Positions 40,571-55,508 are shown, counted from the first letter of the stretch. The stretch is DNA of 64,000 nt from Xanthomonas sontii (GCF_040529055.1 NZ_CP132342.1:2602001-2666000), one strand, 5' to 3'. Notes: generated by a model not told the origin, from the sequence alone. Numbers and translations are program-made.

Positions 40571-41119
40571 ATGGATATCGGCGCCCGCCTGCATCGGGTT
40601 CGCACCGCCCACGGTCTGAGCCAGCGCGAGCTGGCCAAGCGGGTGGGCGTGACCAACAGCACCATCTCGCTGATCGAGCAGAACAAGGTCAGCCCGTCGG
40701 TCAGTTCGCTGAAGAAGGTGCTGGACGGCATCCCGATCTCGCTGGCCGAATTCTTCACCCAGGACCTGGACGCCGGCGCGGCCGATGCGCCGTTCTACCG
40801 CGCCGACGAACTGCCCGACGTCGGCAGCGACGGCATCCACTACTACCTGGTCGGCCAGCATCGCCCGCAGCGGCAGATGTGCATCCTGCGCGAGGTGATG
40901 CCGCCGGGCAGCGACACCGGCAGCGCGATGCTGGTGCACGACGGCGAAGAGGGCGGGGTGGTGGTGGCCGGCGAGGTGGAGATCACCGTCGGCAGCCAGG
41001 TGCGGGTGCTGCGCGCCGGCGAGGGCTACTATTTCGAAAGCCGGGTGCCGCACCGCTTCCGCAACGTCGGCAGCGAGACCGCGGTGCTGGTCAGCGCCAA
41101 TACGCCGGCCACATTCTGA
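40571..41119 (+). CDS. puuR: XRE-cupin transcriptional regulator, PuuR-like
   Basis: 182 residues from the ATG at 40571, which directly precedes the conserved HTH. Residues about 5-60 form an XRE helix-turn-helix ([31 protein letters not shown]); residues about 105-180 form a cupin sensor domain ([31 protein letters not shown]). This is the PuuR/PauR architecture, a repressor of putrescine catabolism. It is followed by a PuuC-like dehydrogenase (70-bp gap) and divergent from the beta-alanine operon, so it likely controls both; ligand and targets are inferred from context. Confidence 0.85.
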   Translation: MDIGARLHRVRTAHGLSQRELAKRVGVTNSTISLIEQNKVSPSVSSLKKVLDGIPISLAEFFTQDLDAGAADAPFYRADELPDVGSDGIHYYLVGQHRPQRQMCILREVMPPGSDTGSAMLVHDGEEGGVVVAGEVEITVGSQVRVLRAGEGYYFESRVPHRFRNVGSETAVLVSANTPATF

Positions 41120-41189
41120 GCCGCATGCGCGCCGCGCCGCCGCCGGCCGTCGCGTGCTTCCGATCCTTCCGCCGCAGCAGGAGTTTCCG

Positions 41190-42692
41190 ATGACCGCACC
41201 CCGCACCCGCGACGCCTGGCAGGCGCTGGCCGACACGCTGCGTCCGCGGACCCAGGCCTTCATCGACGGCCGCTACGTCGATGCCGCCAGTGGCAAGACC
41301 TTCGACTGCATCAGCCCGATCGACGGCCGCCTGCTCGGCCGCGTGGCCGAGGGCGAGGCCGCGGACATCGACCGCGCGGTGGCCGCGGCGCGGCGCAGCT
41401 TCGATGCGGGGCACTGGTCGCAGGCCAAGCCGGCGCAGCGCAAGAAGACCCTGTTGGCGTTGGCCCAGTTGGTCGAACGCCATGCCGACGAACTGGCGGT
41501 GTTGGAGTCGCTGGACATGGGCAAGCCGGTGCGCGATGCGCGCCGGGTCGACCTGGCGGCGACGGTGCGCTGCCTGTCCTGGACCGCCGAAGCGGTGGAC
41601 AAGCTCTACGGCGAAGTGGCGCCGACCGGACAGGACGAACTGGGCCTGATCACCCGCGAGCCGCTGGGCGTGGTCGGCGCGATCGTGCCGTGGAATTTTC
41701 CGCTGCTGATGGCCGCGTGGAAGATCGCCCCGGCGCTGGCCGCCGGCAACTCGGTGGTGCTGAAACCGTCGGAGAAATCGCCGCTGAGCGCGTTGCGCCT
41801 GGCCGAACTGGTCGCCGAGGCGGGTATTCCCGACGGCGTGTTCAACGTGGTGCCGGGCTTCGGCAAGGGTGCGGGCGAGCCGCTGGCGCTGCACATGGAC
41901 GTGGACGGGCTGGTGTTCACCGGCTCCACCGCGGTCGGCCGGCGCCTGCTGCAGTGCGCCGGGTTGTCGAACATGAAGCGCGCGTACATGGAATGCGGCG
42001 GCAAGAGCCCGAACCTGGTGTTCGCCGATGCGCCGGACCTGGAGCAGGCGGCGCAGGCGGCGGCGATGGCGATCTTCTACAACCAGGGCGAGGTCTGCAC
42101 CGCGGCCTCGCGTCTATTGGTGCAACGCTCGATCAAGGATGCCTTCGTCGAACGCGTGGTCGCCGCCGGCCGCGCGCTGCAGCCGCGGCATCCGTTCGAC
42201 GACGACGCGGCGATGGGCGCGCTGGTCGACGAGACCCAGACCCACCGCGTGCTCGACTACATCGCCCGCGGCAACGCCGAAGGCGCGCGCCTGCTGCTCG
42301 GCGGCAAGCGCGTGGAAGTGGTGCCCGGCGGCTGCTACGTGGAGCCGACCATCTTCGACGAGGTCGGCCACGAACACACCATCGCCCGCGAGGAGATCTT
42401 CGGCCCGGTGCTGTCGGTGATCGCCTTCGACGACGAGGCGCACGCCCTGCGCATGGCCAACGACAGCGACTACGGCCTGGCGGCGGGCGTATGGACCCGC
42501 GACATCGGCCGCGCGCACCGCGTGGCGCGCAAGCTGCGCGCCGGCAGCGTGTGGGTGAACTACTGGGACGGCGGCGACATGACCGCCCCTTTCGGCGGCT
42601 ACAAGCAATCGGGCAACGGCCGCGACAAGTCGCTGCACGCCTTCGACAAGTACACGGAGATGAAGGCGACGTGGATCAATCTGGGTGAGTAG
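41190..42692 (+). CDS. puuC: Aldehyde dehydrogenase, PuuC-like
   Basis: 500 residues from the ATG at 41190 (AGGAG 7 nt upstream). NAD-binding and catalytic motifs intact: [46 protein letters not shown], Glu in [12 protein letters not shown], nucleophile Cys in [12 protein letters not shown], and [11 protein letters not shown]. Best match is the gamma-glutamyl-gamma-aminobutyraldehyde/aminoaldehyde dehydrogenase group (PuuC, KauB). It should oxidise the aldehyde made by the PuuB-like oxidase at 56915 and possibly 3-aminopropanal to beta-alanine. Its stop is directly followed by a G-rich inverted repeat. Confidence 0.87.
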   Translation: MTAPRTRDAWQALADTLRPRTQAFIDGRYVDAASGKTFDCISPIDGRLLGRVAEGEAADIDRAVAAARRSFDAGHWSQAKPAQRKKTLLALAQLVERHADELAVLESLDMGKPVRDARRVDLAATVRCLSWTAEAVDKLYGEVAPTGQDELGLITREPLGVVGAIVPWNFPLLMAAWKIAPALAAGNSVVLKPSEKSPLSALRLAELVAEAGIPDGVFNVVPGFGKGAGEPLALHMDVDGLVFTGSTAVGRRLLQCAGLSNMKRAYMECGGKSPNLVFADAPDLEQAAQAAAMAIFYNQGEVCTAASRLLVQRSIKDAFVERVVAAGRALQPRHPFDDDAAMGALVDETQTHRVLDYIARGNAEGARLLLGGKRVEVVPGGCYVEPTIFDEVGHEHTIAREEIFGPVLSVIAFDDEAHALRMANDSDYGLAAGVWTRDIGRAHRVARKLRAGSVWVNYWDGGDMTAPFGGYKQSGNGRDKSLHAFDKYTEMKATWINLGE

Positions 42693-42822
42693 CGGGGATT
42701 CGGGATTGGGGATTCGGGATTGGTGAAAAGCGGGGTTGCGGCCGCTCCTATAGAACAGGTGGTGTTCCAGAGCGCAGTGGCGCCACTCATCCCCGATCCC
42801 GACTCCCCAATCCCGGCTCCCG
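42693..42822. repeat. G-rich inverted-repeat element, copy 3
   Basis: Left arm 42693-42723 (CGGGGATTCGGGATTGGGG..) begins on the base after the puuC stop. Right arm about 42791-42822 is its imperfect reverse complement and overlaps the last ten codons and the region of the stop of the convergent DUF1203 gene. The element therefore bridges two convergent genes. Confidence 0.8.
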
Positions 42823-43284
42823 CTCCACCCGGCACGCGAAACAGCCCTGCCGCGCATGATGCAGATGCAGGTAGCGCACCTGCGGGTCGGCGAAGGCGCA
42901 GGCGATCGCGGTGGCGATGCGTTCGCCCGGCTGCACGTCGGCGGCGATCAGCATGTCGCCGGCGTCGTAGCCGCGCAGCGAGATCAGGCGGCGGACGATG
43001 GCATCGGGTACTTCGCCCGGCGCCGGTGTGGCGGTGGCGACGTGGCGGCGCACGTAGATCGGGCCGGCGGCGCGGTACGGGGTCTGCGCGGGCTGGTGCA
43101 GGTAGTGCAGCAACAGCAGTTCCTCGCCGGGCCGCGCGTCCTCCAGGCTGATCCGGCAGGGATAGCCGAGCGCGCTGTCGGCGCGCAGGCGCCGCGCGTG
43201 ACGTGCCTGCAGCTGTGCGTCGTCGAGGTCGAACAGCAGGGCAAACGCGGCGGCCGGCAGGCCGACGCAACGGAAGCTGGACAT
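42787..43284 (-). CDS. DUF1203 family protein
   Basis: 165 residues from the ATG at 43284. The DUF1203 domain covers almost the whole protein: GYPCRISLEDARPGEELLLLHYLHQP, PYRAAGPIYVR, and YLHLHHARQGCFACRVER near the end. Function unknown; the conserved Cys/His-rich end suggests metal binding. The last ten residues (EPGLGSRDRG) are read from the right arm of a G-rich inverted repeat, so the natural stop of the gene has apparently been replaced by repeat sequence. Convergent with puuC. Confidence 0.8.
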   Translation of the reverse strand: MSSFRCVGLPAAAFALLFDLDDAQLQARHARRLRADSALGYPCRISLEDARPGEELLLLHYLHQPAQTPYRAAGPIYVRRHVATATPAPGEVPDAIVRRLISLRGYDAGDMLIAADVQPGERIATAIACAFADPQVRYLHLHHARQGCFACRVEREPGLGSRDRG

Positions 43285-43457
43285 GGGCGCTCCAGGAACG
43301 GATGGAGCGCGCAGCGTGCCGCTCGCCGCGATCCCGCGCTGGCCGTATTCGGACCCGGCATTCGACCGGTGCCCGGTCCGGCATGCGCGCCGCAGCGCCG
43401 GGCCGGGCGGCGCGTCTCGGTAGCAATGCCGTGCCGCCGCCGCGGCGCGTCCGCGCC

Positions 43458-44051
43458 TCAGCGCGGCACGTAGTCGGGGAAAGCCACCGGATGCCGCGGA
43501 TCGGCCGATTGCACCTGGTCGGCGTCCTTGACCAGCGCCTCGGCGTCGGGCGAAGGATTGGGGTTCATTTCCCAGCGCTGCTGGATGCGCTTGTGGAACA
43601 ACCACTGCTTGCGCTGCGGGTCGTAGCGGAAGGTGATGAAGTCGGTCCAGTGCTGGCCGCAGGAGACCCCGTTCTGCACGGTGAAGTAGCGGCCCTTGGC
43701 GGCGAACGGTTCGTCGCCATCGGTGAACGGATCGCACTGGCCGCCCTCGTCGCGCTTGAGGATCACCCGGTCGTTGCGCGCCGCCAGCCGGTAGTGGCCG
43801 TCGGCCTGCTGCACGAAGATCAGCAGCGGTCGCGCCGGGGCCGGATCGCGCTGCGCCTCGCCGCGCTGCTGCAGCGCGACCAGGTAATCGGCGCGGCCGT
43901 CGCCATCGAGATCGGCCTGCAGCTGCGCCAGCGGCTGGTAGCCGGCCGGCACCTGGCGCAGCACATCGGCGGGCAGGTCGGCGGCGTTGGCGGTGTGGGT
44001 GCCGAGCAGCACAAGGCCGGCGGCAAGGCAGAGGCGGAACGGGATGGGCAT
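43458..44051 (-). CDS. Exported protein of unknown function
   Basis: 197 residues from the ATG at 44051. Signal peptide about 1-23 (GTHTANA-ADL). A short FG-GAP/VCBS-like calcium-loop motif, LQADLDGDGRADYLVAL, is followed by ILKRDEGGQCDPFTDGDEPF and FTVQNGVSCGQHWTDFITFRYD, with two cysteines that could form a disulfide. The pattern is found in small periplasmic proteins that read out a stored quantity, but no activity is known. Monocistronic; no partner gene adjacent. Confidence 0.7.
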   Translation of the reverse strand: MPIPFRLCLAAGLVLLGTHTANAADLPADVLRQVPAGYQPLAQLQADLDGDGRADYLVALQQRGEAQRDPAPARPLLIFVQQADGHYRLAARNDRVILKRDEGGQCDPFTDGDEPFAAKGRYFTVQNGVSCGQHWTDFITFRYDPQRKQWLFHKRIQQRWEMNPNPSPDAEALVKDADQVQSADPRHPVAFPDYVPR

Positions 44052-44657
44052 GGGACGGTTTCGCAAACGTGGGGCCGCCAGCCTACCCGACCGGTGGGTG
44101 ATGGCGGCAGCGCGACGTAGCGGCGGTGTGCGTCGCCACGACGCGGCTTGCGCTGGGGCTTCTTGCAGCGCACAAGGAAAGGCGCCTGCCGCGCGCCGCG
44201 GGTGGGGGCGCGGCTGTTGAAAGGGGGGCGGCATCCGTCGCTGGTCGCTGGGTGTGCCTGCGCGGGCGCTTGGAAACGGCAGCGTGCCCCCGCGCGCGGG
44301 CGACCGTGTGGCCGGGCCAGGCGCTGGCCGGCGCTTCGGCCCGCACGTGCGTGGGTCGGGTTGGCAGGGCGTCACCCGCGCTGCCAGTGGCGATTGGCCT
44401 GCCGCCCTCACAGGTGTACAACACGACGCTGTAGCATCCTTGGCAGGTAGCAAGGCGTGTCCGATCGGCGCCCGCATGAAGCTGGTCGTGGGCTGACGCG
44501 GGGAGGCGGCAGCCGCGGAAGGCCTTCCGGCGTGCGGCACTGTCGCCGACGGCGGTCACCGCTGCCCATGGTGCGGCCGAGCGACGGGAGTGCCCCCGGC
44601 ATCCCCGTCGCACGGCAGAATGCGTTGGTGCTGTTCCACTGAGTCCGGAGGGTCGCG
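44052..44657. other. 606-bp intergenic region between divergent genes
   Basis: Several overlapping reading frames exist but all are Arg/Pro/Ala-rich and conflict with each other, so none is annotated. TAGGCT about 35 nt before the exported-protein gene (minus strand) and a GGAGG 6 nt before fdhD are the only regulatory signals I can name. The rest shows no repeat or RNA structure I recognise, including no convincing molybdenum-cofactor riboswitch ahead of fdhD. Confidence 0.4.
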
Positions 44658-45497
44658 ATGTATTCGGGTGCGTCATCCAGGCCAGGTGCGGTCGCGCGCG
44701 GCGTGCGTCGCCACCGCGACGGGCGCACGGCCGTCGCCCAGGACCTGGTCGCGGCCGAGGTGCCGGTGGCGTTCGCCTACAACGACACGCCGTTCGTGGT
44801 GATGATGGCCACGCCGGAAGACCTGGAGGATTTCGCGCTGGGCTTCTCGCTCAGCGAGGGCATCGTCGCGGCGCCGGCGCAGCTGCGCGTAGAGGCGGTG
44901 GAAACGTATCTGGAAGGCGTGTCCCTGCGCCTGCAGATTCCGCCGACGCAGGCGGCGGCATTACAGGCGCGGCGCCGCAACCTGGACGGGCGCAGCGGCT
45001 GCGGCGTGTGCGGCAGCGAATCGCTGGAGTCGGTGTTGCGCGCGCCGCGGCCGGTGCCGGCCGGTATTCCGATCGCGCCCGCGGCGCTGGCCCAGGCCCT
45101 GCGCGCGCTGCGCGCGCAGCAGACCCTCAACGCGCTGACCGGCGCCACCCATGCCGCGGCCTGGGCCGACGCGCGCGGCGAGCTGCAGCTGATCCGCGAA
45201 GACGTCGGCCGCCACAACGCGCTGGACAAGCTGATCGGCGCGCTGGCCGGGGCCGGCCTCGACCCGGGCACCGGCTTCGCCGTGGTCACCAGCCGTGCCA
45301 GCTACGAAATGGCGATGAAGGCCACGCAGGCCGGTATCCCGTTGCTGGCCGCCATTTCCGCACCGACCGCGCTGGCCATCGCGCTCGCCGACAGCGCCGG
45401 CCTCACCCTGATCGGCTTCGCCCGCGATCACGATTACGTCGTCTACAGCCATCCGCAGCGCCTAGCGCACACAGAACCCGCCGGAGAGCCCGCATGA
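44658..45497 (+). CDS. fdhD: Formate dehydrogenase sulfurtransferase FdhD
   Basis: 279 residues, ATG 6 nt after GGAGG. FdhD takes sulfur from the IscS cysteine desulfurase and inserts it into the bis-MGD cofactor of formate dehydrogenases. The functional CxxC loop is present as GCGVCGSESLE (C115 and C118), with the family phrases TPEDLEDFALGFSLSEGI, REDVGRHNALDKLIGAL and VTSRASYEMAMKA. Its stop overlaps the ATG of the oxidoreductase gene by four bases, which fits their functional link. Confidence 0.95.
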   Translation: MYSGASSRPGAVARGVRRHRDGRTAVAQDLVAAEVPVAFAYNDTPFVVMMATPEDLEDFALGFSLSEGIVAAPAQLRVEAVETYLEGVSLRLQIPPTQAAALQARRRNLDGRSGCGVCGSESLESVLRAPRPVPAGIPIAPAALAQALRALRAQQTLNALTGATHAAAWADARGELQLIREDVGRHNALDKLIGALAGAGLDPGTGFAVVTSRASYEMAMKATQAGIPLLAAISAPTALAIALADSAGLTLIGFARDHDYVVYSHPQRLAHTEPAGEPA

Positions 45498-47842
45498 GCA
45501 AGAAGACCATCCAGCCCTACACGCAACCGGCCGGCGGTTGGGGGGCGTTGCGCGCGGTGGCCAAGCATCTGATGGAGCAGGACGTGGCGGTGCAGGGCGC
45601 CAAGACCCTGCTGCACGTCAACCAGCCCGACGGCTTCGACTGCCCCGGCTGCGCCTGGCCCGACCGCGACCACACCTCCACCTTCGAGTTCTGCGAGAAC
45701 GGCGCCAAGGCGGTGGCCGCCGAATCCACCGCACGCCGCGCCACCCCCGAGCTGTTCGCCCAGCACAGCGTCGCGCAACTGGCCCGCTACAGCGACTACT
45801 GGCTGGAAGGGCAGGGTCGGCTGACCCAGCCGCTGCGCTACGACGCCGACACCGACCACTACGTGCCGATCGACTGGGACGACGCGTTCGCGCTGATCGC
45901 CCGCCACCTCAATGGCCTGGCCTCGCCGAACGAGGCGATCTTCTACACCTCCGGCCGCACCAGCAACGAGGCCGCGTTCCTGTACCAGCTGTTCGTGCGC
46001 GAGTTCGGCACCAACAACTTCCCGGACTGCTCCAACATGTGCCACGAGCCGTCCGGCACCGCGCTCAAGGCGCAGATCGGGGTCGGCAAGGGCACCGTGT
46101 CGCTGCAGGATTTCGAACTGGCCGATGCGATCTTCATCTTCGGCCAGAACCCAGGCACCAACCACCCGCGCATGCTCGGCGAACTGCGCCAGGCGGCCAG
46201 GCGCGGCGCGGCGATCGTCTCGTTCAATCCGCTGCGCGAACGCGGCCTGGAGAAGTTCGCCGATCCGCAGGACAAGCTGCAGATGCTGCACAACGGCTCC
46301 ACGCGCATCTCCTCGGACTATTTCCAGCTCAAGATCGGCGGCGACCTGGCGGCGGTGAAGGGCATCATCAAGCATGTGCTGGAGCGCGACGCCGAGGCGG
46401 CCAGCAGTGGCCAGCCGCGGCTGCTGGATCTGGAGTTCATCGCCGGCCATACCGTCGGCTTCGAGGCCTTCGCCGCCGAGGTCGCGGCCGAGCCGTGGGA
46501 CACCATCGTCGAGGAGTCCGGGCTGAGCGAGGCCGAACTGCGCAAGGCCGGCGAGATCTACCTCAAGGCCGAGCGGCTGATCGCCTGCTGGGGCATGGGC
46601 ATCACCCAGCACAAGCATTCGGTGGCGACCATCCAGATGATCGCCAACCTGCTGCTGCTGCGCGGCCATCTCGGCCGTCCCGGCGCCGGCGCCTGCCCGG
46701 TGCGCGGCCACAGCAACGTGCAGGGCGACCGCACGATGATGATCTACGAGAAGCCGCCGGAAGCGTTCCTGGACCGGCTGCAGGCGGTGTTCGGCTTCGC
46801 CCCGCCGCGCGCGCCCGGTTACGACACGGTCGGTGCGATCGAGGCGATGGCCGACGGCCGCGCCAAGGTGTTCTTCGCCATGGGCGGCAATTTCGCCACC
46901 GCCACCCCCGATACCGACGCGACCCATCGCGCGCTGCGCCGCTGCGATCTCACCGTGCACGTCACCACCAAGCTCAACCGCAGCCACCTGGTGCACGGCC
47001 GCGACGCGCTGATCCTGCCATGCCTGGGCCGCACCGAGATCGACATCCAGGAGGGCGGGCCGCAGCACGTCAGCGTCGAGGATTCGATGAGCATGGTGCA
47101 CCTGTCCGGCGGCATCAATCCGCCGGCCTCGCCGCAGTTGCTGTCCGAGCCGGCGATCGTGGCGCGGCTGGCCGAGGCCACGCTGGGGGCGCGCAGCGCG
47201 ATACGCTGGCGCTGGCTGGTGGCCGACTACGACCGCATCCGCGACCTGATCGGGCAGATGTTCGACGACTTCGCCGACTTCAACGCGCGGGTGCGGGTGC
47301 CGGGCGGCTTCCGCCTGTCCAACGGCGCGCGCGACCGCGAATGGGACACGCCGGAGGGCCGCGCGGTGTTCAAGGTGCATGCGGTGCCCACCGACAATCC
47401 GATCCACCGCGCGCGCCGTCAGCACCCCGGGCAACTGGTGTTCACCCTGGCGACCACGCGCTCGCACGACCAGTACAACACCACCATCTACGGCCTGGAC
47501 GACCGCTACCGCGGCGTGTTCGGCGAGCGCCGCGTGCTGTTCATCAACGCCGCCGACATCGCCGACCTGGGCATGCGCGCCGGCGACTGGGTGGACCTGC
47601 ACAGCCTCTGCGAGGACGGCGTGCCGCGCCAGGCCAAGCGCTTCCTGCTGGTCGAGTACAACATCCCGCGCGGCTGCCTGGCGGCCTACTACCCGGAGAC
47701 CAATGCGCTGGTGCCCCTGTCCAGCTTCGCCGACGAGGCGCGCACGCCGACCTCCAAATCGATTCCGGTGGTGGTCACCGCGCATCTGGCCGACGCCGCC
47801 GCGGCGGCGCCGCGCGACATCGGAGTCGCGCTTGTCCGCTGA
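45494..47842 (+). CDS. FdhF/YdeP-family molybdopterin oxidoreductase
   Basis: 782 residues. Molybdopterin oxidoreductase core with a C-terminal dinucleotide-binding domain (TRSHDQYNTTIYGLDDRYRG). An N-terminal CxxC (FDCPGCAWPD) is typical of the YdeP group; the full four-Cys iron-sulfur ligand set of classical FdhF is absent. The presumed Mo ligand is Cys183 in CSNMCHEPSG, where E. coli FdhH has selenocysteine. Other cofactor phrases: GQNPGTNHPRMLGELR and GACPVRGHSNVQGDR. Soluble, no Tat signal. Substrate could be formate or, as for YdeP, an acid-stress-related compound. Coupled to fdhD. Confidence 0.9.
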   Translation: MSKKTIQPYTQPAGGWGALRAVAKHLMEQDVAVQGAKTLLHVNQPDGFDCPGCAWPDRDHTSTFEFCENGAKAVAAESTARRATPELFAQHSVAQLARYSDYWLEGQGRLTQPLRYDADTDHYVPIDWDDAFALIARHLNGLASPNEAIFYTSGRTSNEAAFLYQLFVREFGTNNFPDCSNMCHEPSGTALKAQIGVGKGTVSLQDFELADAIFIFGQNPGTNHPRMLGELRQAARRGAAIVSFNPLRERGLEKFADPQDKLQMLHNGSTRISSDYFQLKIGGDLAAVKGIIKHVLERDAEAASSGQPRLLDLEFIAGHTVGFEAFAAEVAAEPWDTIVEESGLSEAELRKAGEIYLKAERLIACWGMGITQHKHSVATIQMIANLLLLRGHLGRPGAGACPVRGHSNVQGDRTMMIYEKPPEAFLDRLQAVFGFAPPRAPGYDTVGAIEAMADGRAKVFFAMGGNFATATPDTDATHRALRRCDLTVHVTTKLNRSHLVHGRDALILPCLGRTEIDIQEGGPQHVSVEDSMSMVHLSGGINPPASPQLLSEPAIVARLAEATLGARSAIRWRWLVADYDRIRDLIGQMFDDFADFNARVRVPGGFRLSNGARDREWDTPEGRAVFKVHAVPTDNPIHRARRQHPGQLVFTLATTRSHDQYNTTIYGLDDRYRGVFGERRVLFINAADIADLGMRAGDWVDLHSLCEDGVPRQAKRFLLVEYNIPRGCLAAYYPETNALVPLSSFADEARTPTSKSIPVVVTAHLADAAAAAPRDIGVALVR

Positions 47843-48098
47843 TCCACTGCTGACCGCGCGCCTGCTGCAGCTGCTGGCCGAGGCGCCGGAGGGCATGGCG
47901 CTGGCGCGCGTGTGCAAGCGCCTGGACGTGCGCATGAGCGTGCTGTTGCGCACCCTGGCCTGGCTCGGCGATGCCGAACTGGCCGGGCAGGCGGGACCGG
48001 GTTGGGTGCGGGTGGAGCGTCGTGGTGAGCGCGAGTTGGCCATCCTCACCGAGGCGGGCCGCACGGCCGCGCAGGCCGCGAGCGCTGTCGCCCGGTAA
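47832..48098 (+). CDS. Small winged-helix-like protein, third gene of the fdhD operon
   Basis: 88 residues if started at TTG 47832, which overlaps the oxidoreductase end by 11 bp; no ATG or GTG is placed better. The sequence LTARLLQLLAEAPEGMALARVCKRLDVRMSVLLRTLAWLGDAEL has the helix spacing of a winged helix, and WVRVERRGERELAILTEAG would form the wing. It is too short for a full regulator; it may be a DNA-binding or accessory protein for the oxidoreductase. Overlap and conserved-looking composition support coding. Confidence 0.6.
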   Translation: MSADPLLTARLLQLLAEAPEGMALARVCKRLDVRMSVLLRTLAWLGDAELAGQAGPGWVRVERRGERELAILTEAGRTAAQAASAVAR

Positions 48099-48341
48099 AC
48101 GAGGCCGCCGTCGCGCGGCCAATCCTGTGATACCTACCACGGGACGCGCCTCGCGCGTCGGTGCGTGGTGCATGTTGCCGCCTTTTCCTGCACTTACGCG
48201 ATCAAGTTCGCCAGCGCCGTGCCGATGAGGCGATCACGCAGCGCCGCTGGCGCGCCATGCCCGCCAGGCCGGCCACTGGCGCTGCGACCACGGGTGCATT
48301 ACCCGATCCATCGACACAGCGCTCCAGGGAGGGGCGTGACC

Positions 48342-53197
<4,856 letters not shown>

Positions 53198-53201
<4 letters not shown>

Positions 53202-54133
53202 GCGATTTCGCTGCCTACCGACGCCTCGCCCCGCAGGGACGGCGCCCGCGCGTGCTGATCGTGGACGACCAGCCGATCAACATCCACGCGCTGCACGAAC
53301 TGCTGCGCGACGCCTGCGAGGTCAGCATGGCGCTGGATGGCACGCGTGCACTGGCCTTGTGCCAGCAGCAGCCGCCGGACCTGGTGCTGCTGGACGTGAT
53401 GATGCCGGAGCTGGACGGCCTGCAGGTCTGCCGCCGGCTCAAGGCCGACCCGGCGACCGCGGACATCCCGGTGGTGTTCGTCACCGGGCAGGATGCGCCG
53501 GAGGACGAGGTCGCCGCGCTGGAAGCCGGCGGCGCCGATTTCATCAGCAAGCCGGTGCAGCCGGTGGTAGTGCGGGCGCGGGTGCAGAACCATCTGATCA
53601 TGAAGCTGCAGAGCGACCTGCTGCGCGAAGTCGCGTTGCTGGATGGGCTGACCGGGGTGGCCAATCGCCGCCGTTTCGACGACGCCCTGGCCACGCACTG
53701 GCAGGCCTGCCTGCGCGAAGGCAAGCCCTGCGGGGCGCTGATGATCGACGTGGACTACTTCAAGCGCTACAACGATCACTATGGTCATCAGCTCGGCGAT
53801 GGCTGCCTGCGCGCCGTCGCCCAGGCGCTGGCCGGTTGCGTGCTGCGTCCGCACGATCTGCTGGCCCGCTATGGCGGCGAGGAGTTCGTGGCGTTGCTGC
53901 CGGGCAGCGATGCCGACGGCGTGCGCGAAGTGGCGCAGCGCATGCTGCAGCGGGTCGCCGAGCTGCAGCTGGCGCACGACGCCTCGCTGGTGGGGCCCTG
54001 CGTGAGCATCAGCCTGGGCGGCGCGGTGGCGGTCCCCCAGGCGGACGCCAGCGCCGCACAACTGCTGGCGCAAGCCGACGCGCAGTTGTATCTGGCCAAG
54101 CAGGGCGGTCGCGCGCGGGCCTGCGTGGGGTGA
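53198..54133 (+). CDS. Response regulator diguanylate cyclase (REC-GGDEF)
   Basis: 311 residues; the ATG overlaps the kinase stop by four bases. Receiver 15-130: D23/D24, phosphoacceptor D66 (LLDVMMPELDG), K118 (ISKPVQ). GGDEF about 145-311: TGVANRRRFDD, active site GGEEF (226-230), inhibitory RPHD (217-220) five residues before it. WspR-like architecture, so phosphorylation by the coupled kinase should switch on c-di-GMP synthesis. Opposite in output to the HD-GYP partner of the paralogous kinase. Confidence 0.93.
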
Positions 54134-54227
54134 TGCGCCGCGCCGGCGATCGTTGCCTGCGCAACCAAGCGCGTCGCCTCGGCGCCGATCTGCCAGAATC
54201 GGCCGATTGCCTGTCGATGTCGCCTCC

Positions 54228-55508
54228 ATGACCGTTGCCGCGTCTCCCGTTCCGCCCGTCAACTCGCCGCGTCGCGTGCTGCTGGCCAGCCTGGTCGGCA
54301 CCACCATCGAGTTCTTCGACTTCTACATCTACGCCACCGCTGCGGTGCTGGTGTTCCCCAAGCTGTTCTTCCCCGAAGGCGATGCCGATGCGGCGCAGTT
54401 GCAGTCGCTGGCGACCTTCGCCGTGGCCTTCGTCGCGCGGCCGCTGGGATCGGCGCTGTTCGGCCATTTCGGCGACCGCATCGGCCGCAAGGCCACCCTG
54501 GTCGCGGCGCTGCTGACCATGGGCCTGTCCACCGTGCTGATCGGCCTGCTCCCCGGCTACGACCGGATCGGCCTGTGGGCGCCGGCGCTGCTGGTGCTGT
54601 GTCGCTTCGGCCAGGGCCTGGGCTTGGGCGGGGAGTGGGGCGGGGCGGTGCTGCTGGCCACCGAGAACGCGCCGCCGGGCAAGCGCGCCTGGTACGGCAT
54701 GTTCCCGCAGCTGGGCGCGCCGCTGGGCTTCCTGCTGTGTTCGGGCATCTTCCTGCTGCTGGGCGCGCTGCTGGACGAGGCGCAGTTCCTGCGCTGGGGC
54801 TGGCGCATTCCGTTCGTCGCCAGCGCCCTGCTGGTGATCACCGGGCTGTGGGTGCGCCTGCGCATCCACGAGACCCCGGACTTCCAGCGCGCCCTGGACC
54901 GCAACGAGCGCGTGCGCCTGCCGATGCAGACGGTGCTGTCGCGGCACGTCGGCGCGACGGCGCTGGGCACGTTCGCGGTGCTGGCGACCTTCGTGCTGTT
55001 CTATCTGATGACGGTGTTCGCGCTGGGCTACGGCACCACCACGCTGCACTACAGCCGCGAGCAGTTCCTGCTGCTGCAGATGGTCGGCATCCTGTTCTTC
55101 GCCGCCGGCATCCCGTTGTCGGCCTGGTACGGCGACCGTCGCGGCACGCGCCCGGCGATGCTGGTGGCCAGCGTGGCCATCGTCGCGTTCGGGCTGTTCT
55201 TCGCGCCGCTGTTCCAGGCCGGGCAGCCCTGGCAGGTGCTGGGCTTCCTGGCGCTGGGATTCTTCTTCATGGGCCTGACCTACGGCCCCTGCGGCACGCT
55301 GCTGGCCGAACTGTATCCGGTGCCGGTGCGCTACACCGGCGCCTCGCTGGCGTTCAACCTGGCCGGCATCGTCGGCGCGGCGCCGGCGCCGTACGTGGCG
55401 GTGTGGCTGGCCACGCACTACGGCCTGCCGTGGGTGGGCTACTACCTCAGCGCGGCGGCGCTGCTGACCTTGCTGGCCCTGCTGGCGATCAGGCGGCCGC
55501 GTCGCTGA
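54228..55508 (+). CDS. MFS transporter of the metabolite:H+ symporter (MHS) family
   Basis: 426 residues from the ATG at 54228, 12 predicted membrane helices. MHS hallmarks: GTTIEFFDFYIYATAAVLVF in TM1, the A-motif GHFGDRIGRK between TM2 and TM3, and RFGQGLGLGGEWGGAVLLATE before TM5. Relatives carry shikimate, alpha-ketoglutarate, proline/betaine or citrate; the substrate is not readable here. The TM4-TM5 linker GKRAWYGMFPQLGAPLGF is well conserved. Its last 20 bp overlap the convergent cyclase gene at 55489. Confidence 0.88.
   Translation: MTVAASPVPPVNSPRRVLLASLVGTTIEFFDFYIYATAAVLVFPKLFFPEGDADAAQLQSLATFAVAFVARPLGSALFGHFGDRIGRKATLVAALLTMGLSTVLIGLLPGYDRIGLWAPALLVLCRFGQGLGLGGEWGGAVLLATENAPPGKRAWYGMFPQLGAPLGFLLCSGIFLLLGALLDEAQFLRWGWRIPFVASALLVITGLWVRLRIHETPDFQRALDRNERVRLPMQTVLSRHVGATALGTFAVLATFVLFYLMTVFALGYGTTTLHYSREQFLLLQMVGILFFAAGIPLSAWYGDRRGTRPAMLVASVAIVAFGLFFAPLFQAGQPWQVLGFLALGFFFMGLTYGPCGTLLAELYPVPVRYTGASLAFNLAGIVGAAPAPYVAVWLATHYGLPWVGYYLSAAALLTLLALLAIRRPRR

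Noticed and set aside
44408..44657. Possible molybdenum-cofactor riboswitch ahead of fdhD
   Set aside because: I could not draw the conserved Moco-element core; GC-rich DNA gives many chance stems. A covariance-model search would decide.
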